Of a stretch of 27,900 nt of DNA, positions 1 to 8,716 are shown in pieces. Position numbers and translations under genes: made by a program. The stretch's first letter is position 1, and each line of letters opens with the position of its first letter. The notes under the pieces were generated by a model. The model worked only from the letters and a program-made list of their open reading frames with translations, was not told the DNA's origin and searched no databases. Source of the DNA: Paramacrobiotus richtersi (Eukaryota; Tardigrada; Eutardigrada; Parachela; Macrobiotidae); NCBI GenBank assembly GCA_034698045.1, contig JAQGAU010000456.1:1-27900 (forward strand), in the 5' to 3' direction.

Positions 1-2
1 AA

Positions 3-1501
3 GCTGCACGGATAGAAACGAATAAACAGTACGCTGTACTTTTAAACCAGTTTAATGATTTAAAGCGTCAAGTGGAAACATCCAGTAAAAATTCGTATAA
101 ACCGGATGGTACCGGCCCAGTACATAAAGAAGCTGCGCAGGTTTTCAATATACCGCGTGTTGATCAAACCGGAAATCGTACTGCTGGTCCATCAACCGAA
201 CCTTTAAATTCTGCAAATCCCGAGAGGACGTACACGGTGGATGAAGTTAAACAAATTTTAGCTGAGAAGAAGTCACAAATGTATACTGGTCTTTATAACC
301 AAGCATACCAGCAGGCGTTATACGATGTACAACATCCTGATACATATGCACAGGATGTCCCGTTAAATGAAAATTTAAATGCTAATGCAAACGCTAATGT
401 GAATGCAAATGCTAATGCGAATGCTAATGTAAACGCGAATGCGAACGTAAATTCGGCAGAAGTGCCCGTAAATAATAATATGCCTAGTACATCACAACCG
501 GATACATTTTTGGTGTTACGGAATATTTTAAGAGATGCTTTGGGTCATAAAAAGGAGGATATTAAAACGCCCAAGTTTAATGGTAAAAAGGACGAAATTG
601 ATGCGTTCAAAGTCCGCTTTATGGCGGCAGCTAGAATTAATCAATGGGCTGAAGAGCGAAAGGTTCTAGAGTTAGCGAATGCCCTTGAAGGGATGGCGCT
701 TAAATGGTTTGACTCATACTTAACATCCAGCGTAGCTCCTAAATCGTTTAGATCTTGGATTAAAGCCCTTGAAGATAGATTCGCTGACCCCGACAATGGG
801 ACTTATGCTTTAAATCAGCTTAAAACAAGGAGTTTCGCATTGGGAAAGAAACCATTGAGGAGTACTATCAGTCCATGACCATGCTTTGCGACAAGGCTGG
901 TTTTACAGATAAGCCCGCCATGGTTAGTACATACCTAACCGCTGGATTAAAGAATGTTGATATAAACCTTCATTGGGGAGTAAATGTAACGAACCCGAGA
1001 ACACCGGCCGAGTGGCTAGCTAAAGCACGTCACCTTACAAGTGAAACCAGTAAATATGATTTAAATGCTAAAAAAGTTGCCGAAGTGGTAGAGATATGTG
1101 TGGTAAATCCCGTAAACACACAGCAACCTTTAAATGATAATTCCCGAAGGGATAATGTAAATTCTGGACAGCAAAGAAATGATAAAGGCCGACGCGGCAA
1201 TTACAATAATAATAATAACAATAGAAGCCCGTATAGGGGCAATAATAATTACAATAATAATAATAATCGGAATTTCGGCGATGCGCCTGGTAGAAATTTT
1301 CAGAACGCCGCGCAGGGGATAAATTTTGAAGGAAATCCTAATAAAGAGGGCGTAGCCCCTGGTACAATCTTCTGCAACAATTGCGATGTTAAAGGACATT
1401 GGGACCGCGAGTGCGAATTCAGAAATGAAGATCGACGTAATAACGTTTCTCATAACCGTGGCATAAATGCCACGGGGGAAATTAAATACCGGCAGCGATA
1501 A
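3..1501 (+). pseudogene. Retroelement Gag region with CCHC zinc knuckle
   Basis: The reading frame is already open at the first bases, so Gag starts before the window. The N-terminal part is followed by a low-complexity Asn-Ala run (about 381-445). A retrotransposon-gag-like helical domain follows, with KFNGKKDEIDAFKVRF, LEGMALKWFDSYL and an LEDRFADPDN motif. After an Asn-rich linker comes a zinc knuckle, CNNCDVKGHWDREC, which fits CX2CX4HX4C (about 1371-1412). In this family Gag forms the particle shell and the knuckle binds RNA. The region occupies more than one frame and is treated as a fossil. Assignment to Gag is firm; assignment to Ty3/gypsy is a judgement from the domain layout. Confidence 0.75.
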
Positions 1502-1640
1502 ATTGTTAAACAACTGCATGTGGGGAACAGCCGAATGGGCTTAGTACTGCATGAAATTGAACGGGAATAACTGTAACGTTACCGGAATAGGAGTCGCGAC
1601 CTAAACTAGTAAATTGCAACAGGTATAACCGTTAAAATTA

Positions 1641-1830
1641 AACTGGGAAAGTACACGATAGTGGAAGAGTATAAACAATCTGGGAAAGTACCGGCAAATG
1701 ACCGCGGAAGAGTACCAACAATCTGGGAAAGTACACGACAGTGGAAGAGTACCAACAATCAGGGAAATTACACGACTGTGGAAGAGTACCAACAATCTGG
1801 GAAAGTACCAACAATTTGGGAAGAGTACCA
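1641..1830. repeat. 37-bp minisatellite after the Gag region
   Basis: About four to five imperfect copies of a 37-bp unit run head to tail, with a core like agtaccaacaatctgggaa. The second copy carries about 6 extra bases. The array lies between the Gag region and the next ORF and stays open in one forward frame only because the period and composition avoid stops; I do not call it a gene. Confidence 0.85.
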
Positions 1831-1870
1831 TAAACAACTTGAAGGATGGATAAATTTCCCTTCAAGAGAG

Positions 1871-1951
1871 GTGGAGTCTGACTGGATTCCCTCACAACCG
1901 GTTAAAACAAGGTAGAGTCTGACTGGATTCCCTCAAAACCGGATAAACAGG
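1871..1951. repeat. Two tandem copies of a 41-bp unit
   Basis: Two nearly identical head-to-tail copies share gagtctgactggattccctc followed by an aaaccgg-type end. They lie directly after the 37-bp minisatellite, so this non-coding part of the element is prone to local duplication. Confidence 0.8.
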
Positions 1952-2104
1952 GTTGAGTAAATTGCCTCTCCCAAAATAAATGGATAAATTGACGCCAATA
2001 AATGAGGAACAAATAAAACAGAAGCAGTAAATAAATTTAAAGGATACGATGATGCCGGACGTTAAAGTGTTACTGTATTAATTGTTTCTGATCAAAATGG
2101 TTTT

Positions 2105-2365
2105 ATGGTACCATGCGACGTTTGGAGAATTAAATGGAACATTTTTGATTTTAGCAAATGGCGAACAGACAGAAATCAACATCAGGCCGAACCAGTAATA
2201 CCGGCACACCACTGTCAAAGTTCTCCGCGCGTACCAGAAGACGTTGCTAGAATGCAAGATTTAGAGAGGAATGTTGAACCTGGAACAATAGCTCGACGAG
2301 CCGTAAATCAAGAAATTGCTGTAGAAGCAGCTGATAAATTAAACCAGGAAATTGTGGAAATTTAA
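2105..2365 (+). CDS. Small ORF of unknown function inside the retroelement
   Basis: An 86-codon frame starts at a real ATG and ends one base before the ATG of the next open region at 2367. I recognise no family. It starts with a hydrophobic and aromatic stretch (VWRIKWNIFDFSKW). The second half is acidic and likely helical, rich in E, A, R and N (DLERNVEPGTIARRAVNQEI). Its base use matches the rest of the element, so I treat it as an element-encoded or fossil ORF, not a host gene. It could also be a chance frame in A-rich DNA. Confidence 0.3.
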   Translation: MVPCDVWRIKWNIFDFSKWRTDRNQHQAEPVIPAHHCQSSPRVPEDVARMQDLERNVEPGTIARRAVNQEIAVEAADKLNQEIVEI

Positions 2366-2366
2366 A

Positions 2367-4351
2367 ATGGAAACCGCGAGTACGGACGTAAATATTCCCA
2401 TTAAAAAGGAACCAAATTCAGATGAGAATAGTTTACTCCGATTGGAGAATCATAAATTGCAGAGCAAGTTGGCTTATTATAAGGAATTTGATTAAGTAAA
2501 TAAAAAGAAAGAATTAGAAGAACGACGAGCACTTCGTGAAAAAGAGTTGGATAAACGTGCCGACCTTAAATATTATTTTCAACAACATCAACGTGGTAGT
2601 TTAACATTATCACCGTCAGAAGCTTTAAAGTATGGAATGTCTGTGGATGACCCATGTATTGATTGGTCACTAGAGGCTTCATCAAGTAAACCAGAACCAA
2701 AAATTAAATTAATAGAACCAGAACAACAGTTTAAAATGCCCAAACGGCCGTCAACGGAGTCAGTATCTGATCCGTGTAAAAGACGACTTGCAGTAAATTT
2801 GGAATCGCATAGAATTACGCAGTTAAAAACCAGTGAAGAACCTAATACCAGTATGATGGACGTATTAAATTTTAAACTGGAAAAAGAATTGAAGAAACGT
2901 CTAAATCGACTGTTATACAGTCCAATAACGCACCAAGATTAATTAAACCGAAACCGACTGGTAAGACTAATTCCAGTGAGGAAAGTTTTAAAAGTGCAAA
3001 GTCCAGTTTGGAAAGTTTTAAAAGCGTACAATCTGATTATTTGGATCAGTATATGGTCGATACAGACGTTAAACCGATTCCATTGTCAGATGAACCGTTG
3101 TTGCGCGAAGCGCAGTTAAATTCAATTGCCGAAGTGATTCCTGGATTGATCGATAAATGTAAAACAAATAAACAGACAACGAGTGCTAAATCGTTATGGG
3201 AAAATTTTAAATTGGATTACGAGACTAAGAACAGTAAAATTGAGGAACAGGACTTTATGTCAGCATTGATGTCTGCCGTTGGCAAAGGTACAATACTCGA
3301 AACATATGGTGGTCACTGGAGCCATAATGAAATGTATGTTTTGACAGAACCGCGAATGCGGGCATATAGTGCCAGATTGGTAAAAAACGTGGAAGATCTT
3401 AAATGGGCGATAAAACGAGCCATCACAGACATACATAACCCGTGGGGTAGTACAGTAGATGAAATCTTATTGTATATGAAGTTTGTTTTTAAACCGGCTA
3501 TGAAAGTGTTAATCCCGCACGGATTTTTCGATGCGTTAAAGGAGAATTTGGACAAACATGTTTTTGAGATGATAACATACACCGATAAACCAGGACCGCG
3601 ATATACAGTAGTCCGTGGAAGAGATAACAGAATAGCATTTTTAAGGGGAAAACCTTTTATGGCGTTAAAAGATAAAACCCCTAGATGGGGAGAAGCTAAA
3701 CCTAAAGAAGAGACTGAAAAATTTGAGTCACCGCCTGGATCGGATGATTCGCCTTTTCACTCGGAAGTGGGTGATATACACGGTACTTCACCGCATGACC
3801 GACGATAGTTGGGTAAAGAGGAGTTTAACATTATTAAACAGGCCTTGGATAAATTGGATTCATTTTCAATGCCGACTACGATGTTATATATTATTAAAGC
3901 AATTAAAGATGAACCCGAGAATCGGGAAATCGAAGAAGTAATTATTGTAAATTCAGTTATACAAGCCGTGGAAAATAAAATACATGTCAAAAGATATTTC
4001 GGTAAAGCGGAAGCGCAGTTTAAATTTCCGTGGAGTTTATCGCCATTAGTAAATATGCGACCACAATTCTACGATAAAGTGGAGAAATATTGGAGTTTTG
4101 TGTTACAGAATGCAGTTTTAGAAATTAATAATCCCGAAGGGAGTACTACATTTGAGATTGCGCATTATGTCAGTACAACAGCGCCGCAAATGCCAGTAAA
4201 TGTGTCAGAATTTATTGATACTGCAGCTTACGCGAAGGTTGATGATAAGACTTCGTGTATTGAAATTACTGAAGATGCTAAATTACGATTAAAGGAACCG
4301 ACGGAAAGTGGAATTTTACATTTTAAAGATAGGAAAAACCAGTTAAAATAA
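2367..4351 (+). pseudogene. Element region with repeated winged-helix (H15-like) modules
   Basis: This long, mostly open region follows the small ORF. Its first part is charged and coiled-coil-like (repeated K, E, R and L runs). The later part holds two copies of a module that resembles the linker-histone globular winged helix: AIKRAITDIHNPWGSTVDEI then LLYM (about 3410-3480), and a second with NNPEGSTTFEIAHYV (about 4120-4170). Both show the I-x-x-A ... GST ... EI ... Y pattern of GH1/H15 folds. A less similar module precedes each, so the layout looks like a two-domain unit repeated twice. H15 folds bind DNA, so a DNA-binding role is an inference. The region has a small number of breaks and is treated as a fossil. 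I know of no retroelement family with this part. Confidence 0.45.
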
Positions 4352-4454
4352 ACATATGACATGGTAGCTAATAGAAGGTAAATTGTAAATACCGAATGGT
4401 ACGTAAATTGACGTGGAACAGAAGTGATAAATAAATGTTTTCCGTAGATCGGAA

Positions 4455-4706
4455 ATGAACGTGCAACCGGATTTAAATTGTGGGGATTTTCAGCGGAACA
4501 ACCCAGCCGGACGACCGTGTTGGAGATGTATCCGTCAAGCCTATCCGAATGATGATCAGTTCATGATGATACTTTACATGGAAACTTGTCGTTACAACAG
4601 GAGTGCCTACGATGGTTACCTTATTGTACGAAACGAAACCTTCACTTTGGTTTACTACAAATCCATTAAAGAAGTGGTACGTGATTTAGATTACCCAGAA
4701 TCATGA
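4455..4706 (+). CDS. Small cysteine-containing ORF of unknown function in the element
   Basis: An 83-codon frame with a true ATG and a TGA stop. The N-terminal part has spaced cysteines (CGDF, then PCWRC, then a third Cys near METC). The middle and end are rich in aromatic residues (YDGYLIVRNETFTLVYY). No signal peptide or membrane segment is evident and I recognise no family. It sits between the winged-helix region and the hairpin tail and shares the base style of the element. It may be a real small element protein or a chance frame. Confidence 0.3.
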   Translation: MNVQPDLNCGDFQRNNPAGRPCWRCIRQAYPNDDQFMMILYMETCRYNRSAYDGYLIVRNETFTLVYYKSIKEVVRDLDYPES

Positions 4707-4724
4707 TTAAAAGAAGAGAAAAGT

Positions 4725-5196
4725 TGCCGGCGATGCCGATAACAAATGCCGTTGGTAAATAAGACAAAACGTACTAAATTGTATGAAAAAAGCCGTTTGG
4801 CAAATAAATCTTTCAAAAATCGCTAAATTGCGAAAATACCGATGGTAAATAAATATTGTACTAAATCGTACAGAAAAACGCTAAATTGCGAAACATCGAG
4901 GATGAATAAATCGAAAAGATACCAATAATACGGTAAAATGCCGATGGCAATTAAATTCAAAACGCCGATGATGCGAAAAGTCGCGGACTAATAAATTATC
5001 AAAATACCGTAAAAGGTAAAAGCCGTTGGCAAATAAATTGAAAAACGCTAAATTGCGAAATACCGAGGGTAAATAAATTGAAAAAAATACCAATTATACG
5101 GAAAAAGCCGATTGGCAAATAAATGAAAACGCTAATAAGCGAAAAGTCGAGGACTAATAAATTAAAAAGTCAGGGAAGTGACAGAAGCCGATGGCT
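4725..5196. repeat. Array of about 22 micro-hairpins with A-rich spacers
   Basis: In about 470 bp, very short inverted repeats (3-5 bp stems, 3-8 nt loops) follow one another every 20 nt or so, separated by spacers such as aaataaattgaaaa. Examples: GCC-GTTT-GGC (4792-4801), CGC-TAAATT-GCG (4821-4832, 4879-4890, 5046-5057), TACC-GAT-GGTA (4837-4847), TGTAC-TAAATC-GTACA (4857-4872), CATC-GAG-GATG (4894-4904), AGTC-GCG-GACT (4979-4989), TACC-GAG-GGTA (5061-5071), CGCT-AATA-AGCG (5130-5141), GTCA-GGGAAG-TGAC (5169-5182) and AGCC-GAT-GGCT (5186-5196). Stem sequences vary but pairing is kept, unlike in a simple tandem repeat. No long ORF crosses it. Function is unknown. Confidence 0.8.
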
Positions 5197-5218
5197 AATA
5201 AATTTGTGAAATCCCAGG

Positions 5219-5308
5219 CTCGTCAGTGGTTTGGTCATCAACAACCGCGAAATCCACCGATTTGAAAGACAATGTACGATGAAAGACATGATTTGGTGGA
5301 CTGACGAG
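5219..5308. repeat. Larger inverted repeat closing the hairpin array
   Basis: ctcgtcagt (5219-5227) pairs with actgacgag (5300-5308). An inner tccacc (5253-5258) can pair with ggtgga (5295-5300), competing with the outer stem by one base. It sits just before the composition change at about 5330, so it may mark the 3' end of the element. Confidence 0.55.
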
Positions 5309-5339
5309 ACGAGACGAAACAAGCGCTATTAACCACACC

Positions 5340-6400
5340 ATTTGAGGATTACTGCTGGACGGAAGCCAGTTTTGATGTTCACTAACCAGGAGGATGAAAC
5401 CTACCGAAAGTGGAATCGGAGGACCGATTCATCTCACACCGTGACATATCAGATGGGCCGTATTACCGTACAGGAGGACGGATCGCGTAACACGTGTTTC
5501 TCTCTCTTCTGTTTACTTTTTGCGTAAAGCCTGTTAAGCTGTGACGAATGACGGTGCGAGACGGTAGCAATTTTGAATAACACATGTGCCTATGGCGTTT
5601 GACTAACCGGGATCGAAAGTGTAATTTTTGAGGATTCATTAACACGAGGATTTCTCAGCTTGATGCCGCATAAACTTCTACAGATTTTGATGTAGCATTG
5701 GGTTGTGATCAGCGCATTCACCAGATAAAGGCACCTTTTATACATCAGTTTGCGTGCGTGTTCGATACCACACCGATCTTATCTGGGTTTCGGGGCCATA
5801 TGACATACTGTACAGTAGTAACGCAAGTTCACCAAAGCTGCCGTAAACTGGACTGTGGTTCGTAATGTAGGAATTCGGACTGAGTAGCAAGATCCCAAAC
5901 TGTGGCTTTATATTTGCCACAAGGGGAAACTGGAAACTGTTACTCATTGACTCTGAGCAAAGACTGTGGGTCGGCAAAAGAATTCTGTCATCATTAAATC
6001 TTAATTTTTTTGATGAACATATCGCTGCTAGTACAGTACATAGTACCGTACTTCAATCTGTTCTACACAGCCGCACGGCTCGGATCAATCAGTTAGCTGT
6101 CATTTGGAATCACATAGTGGTAACCGCTATTTTTAGCGCAATAACGCGGCGGTGGCATATTAAGTAAAGGATTCGTTACCACTTCAGTCAACGAATGTCA
6201 TACTGCTTTTGCGGCTTTTCCTAATCGGATAGCCACAAATGGTTAGTGCGTCCCCATGTAATGCAGGCAGCAGTACTGTAGCACATAAACATAGTTTTCG
6301 ACAAACACGTAAACAGTGTTAAGTTCAGTATGGTCATGGACTCATGGCTCACAAACCGGAGCAAGCAAGAATTCCAAAATTACCTCATCAGATGCGGTAA
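5340..6400 (-). other. Degraded copy 0 of the microprotein promoter and leader block
   Basis: This is an old copy of the block found upstream of the microprotein genes at 15.2, 18.2 and 22.1 kb. It shows a TATA-like site (minus-strand CAAATATAAAGCCACAG, core 5906-5912), the leader segment CAGTTTACGGCAGC, and farther right the motifs acaaatggttagtgcgtccc (near 6234) and cggagcaagcaagaattcc (near 6357), which match 19.35-19.50 kb and 23.28 kb. The cAMP-element palindrome of the other copies is gone. A weak match to the start of the microprotein exon lies near 5340-5385, against the retroelement border. No usable gene remains. Confidence 0.5.
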
Positions 6401-7495
6401 TTTTGGCGCATCTCACGGATTAACGAATGCAAGAAACCGAAACGTGCAAATGCGCGAATCAGCTTTGATAGTTTCAGTGAAATCTTTCATAGCATAGATA
6501 GTTTCCGTGACATTATCTTACAGCACATATACATAGTTCTGTACGGTCCGAATGCCGAAAACACGAACATATAACCATGTCCATAACCAAACAGAGGCAA
6601 AGCCAGATCGAGTCAAATAGATGTAAAGTGTACCGAAATGGAAACTGAACCTTTGACCCAGTGGGCCGAGACATAATCTTCGCACATTTCTGCAATTTCC
6701 GATTACCATTAATTTTGCTGTAGCCATATCCCGCTTATCCATTTCCGTACAGCTTACTTTTCGTATTGGCTATTGCTGTTTTTCCACTAATGCAAGGAAG
6801 ATAATGGGAGAGGCCGAGAAAGTGATGAATATTCGTATGTCAATGCACCAACTGTCCCTTATTAACAATGCCGGCTTTATTGAGTTGAAATTTGATACTT
6901 TTAGGAGCTATTGTATTTAAGCTGTAAGGTTTTTGAGAAATCCACTCGAAGTTTCACTTTATGTAACCAATGTCCCGCCGACGGCGTACCAAGCACTAAA
7001 AGCTTTCAAAATCAGCCGAATGCATTGGACACTGAACATATCTCTAATTTTCCTGAACGAATCTTCCGTGGACGAGAGCACCCATTTATATTCCACTTAT
7101 CTATACTTTAATTACTTTTCGTTTTTGCTTTTGTAATTTCACAGTCATACATATGTCGTGTCACCACATTTTTTCGTTGCCTTACGCTTTAACCTACCTA
7201 CCTGGAATGTATGTTATTTTTTAGATCTCGTGAGGGAAATTCTGTGTGTTGCTTAAAATTATAGTGACAAACGGTACTTCTGTCCTTTTTTCCTGTTACA
7301 AAAAAAGCTAGCATTGTCGTAGTGTGGAATTAGGAACTACCACGTGTGTCACCAGCGCATACTGAATATGAATTAGATAGTAATGGTACGATATCTATCG
7401 TGGTAATGGCTCGAGAACACTAAATTCTTGTTGCATAAGATAAGGGAAAACGTCGCGTACCTACCTAGTCGCAGTGCGGCGTGCCGCACGGGCTT
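6401..7495. other. About 1.1 kb with no recognisable gene
   Basis: By position in the repeat order a GPCR copy might be expected here, but I find no GPCR motif in any frame. Only short frames occur. The stretch ends at the target duplication of the hAT element. Confidence 0.5.
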
Positions 7496-8353
7496 TAGAG
7501 CTTTAGTGTTGGGTAGTAAGTAAATATTAAGTAAGTCGTAGTAAGTAAGTAAATGTTTCCCTAATAGTAAAATTAAGTAAATAGTAGGCTATTTTGTCAA
7601 ATAGTAAGTAAAAGTAAGTAACAACCGAGAAGCCAATAGTAATAGTAAGTAAATATTACTGACACGTCGGCCAGCTTAGTAAAAGTATCTACTAACTGTT
7701 ACAGTTGCGCTGATTTTTCGAATAGTAAAATGAGGCGAAAATCCAAACGCCTTCTTACACTCTACAGTATGGCGGCGGCTAGCGTACTAACATTGCTTCC
7801 GCCACTGGCCACAAGCTGCCTGAACTGAGCGCAAACCCATTACGTGTACGAATCGTTACTAGCCCGACTCCTTCCTTCTCTGTTTAATGTTCGCCAGATA
7901 GCCCTCTGAGAAAACGCACAGGGTTAACTTCTAAACTACTTAGCTACCCGTTATCGGTTTTTTTACTTTATATCTGGAGCTCGCACAGCCGAGACGAGTC
8001 CAGTTTTGTAATAGTCCAAGTTTTTCGCAAAACATTCGGTTTGCCGTTACTCACTAAAAGAGACTAAAATTCTTAAGACACCTTCCGGGCGACTTAAAGC
8101 GCATGGTGCTTCAGTTAAATGTTTCGTTTTTGCTGTGTTCTTAATAACAATTATTTCTGGAAATTCGGCGACAAAAGTAATAATAGTAAAAGAATAGTAA
8201 ATAGTAAGTAACATCTAAAGATTCATGGCGAATAGTAAGTAAATAGTAGGATTTTTGCACATTTAGTAAGTAATATTAAGTAATGCTGCTGTAGCGGATA
8301 GTAATAGTAAGTAAGCGGTCGGAACAGTTCTACTACCCAACACTATAGAGCTT
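7496..8353. mobile_element. Non-autonomous hAT DNA transposon with 8-bp target duplication
   Basis: The element runs from 7504 to 8345 (842 bp). Its ends are perfect 15-bp inverted repeats, TAGTGTTGGGTAGTA at 7504-7518 and its complement at 8331-8345. The 8-bp target duplication TAGAGCTT is exact at 7496-7503 and 8346-8353. An 8-bp duplication and a (C/T)AG-G-TTGGG type end are hallmarks of the hAT superfamily. Inside each end is a block of about 145 bp packed with agtaagtaa and agtaa motifs (7517-7660 and 8170-8315). These subterminal motifs run in the same direction at both ends, unlike the tips. No transposase frame is present, so it depended on a transposase supplied elsewhere. The perfect duplication suggests a fairly recent insertion. 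Confidence 0.92.
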
Positions 8354-8356
8354 CAT

Positions 8357-8716
8357 AGCCCACTATAACCGTATAAACAAAGATCGATCAAGTATATCAG
8401 ACGAAAAGTAAGAATAAATTCAGCCGTGCATCAAAAGTACGATCTGAAAACACTATGAAATGCATGAAGTATAGGAATGATTATGACACAAGCTTTTTCC
8501 ATTTCATTGGTTACGTAAAAAGTTATTGAATTTTAAAATTTTTGAATTTCAGTATCTTGCGACACAATCAACGAAATCCAAAAAGCTTGTTATCTTGTTG
8601 ATCTTTTTATGCATTTTATAGCATTTTCAAATCAGACTTTGATGCACGGCTGAATTTATTTGACTTTTCTGCTTATTTACTTGCTTTTTGTTTACGCCTT
8701 GGTATTGTTGGCTGCT
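8357..8716. mobile_element. Foldback element (old MITE) beside the hAT insertion
   Basis: The stretch is one imperfect palindrome centred near 8536. The best-paired part is aataaattcagccgtgcatc at 8413-8432 against its complement near 8640-8660. Pairing continues through the gaaatgcat and acaagctttttccatttc segments to near the centre, and more weakly outward through gtaaacaaa and aagcaagta. The arms are roughly 70 percent similar over 150 bp. There is no ORF. A foldback MITE is the simplest reading. I cannot define a target duplication, and the left tip abuts the hAT target duplication, so the hAT element may have inserted at or into its edge. Confidence 0.7.

Larger units (their letters stand above)
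1..5330 (+). mobile_element. Gag-bearing retroelement fossil, 5' part outside the window
   Basis: The segment has an A-rich style with many taaat and aaatta strings that stops near 5330, where degraded copies of the local GPCR-cluster repeat begin. Parts seen in order are a Gag region, minisatellites, a small ORF, a region with winged-helix-like modules, another small ORF, and a hairpin-rich non-coding tail. The Gag domain and its CCHC zinc knuckle point to a Ty3/gypsy-like family, but no protease, reverse transcriptase, RNase H, integrase or LTR is visible here. It is broken in a few places (about three), while long stretches remain open, so it is probably not very old. It may be a non-autonomous or domesticated derivative. 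The left end is cut by the window, and the right border is set only by composition. Confidence 0.6.

Noticed and set aside
1130-1519. Long minus-strand frame opposite the Gag region, rich in Ile and Val
   Set aside because: It is the antisense shadow of the Asn-rich (aat/aac) Gag linker.
1601-1895. Cysteine- and tryptophan-rich frames over the minisatellite
   Set aside because: They are translations of the 37-bp repeat on the minus strand and carry no other coding sign.
4725-5196. CRISPR-like array
   Set aside because: The hairpins are tiny, the stem sequences differ, the spacers rather than the repeats are constant, and the context is a eukaryotic retroelement.
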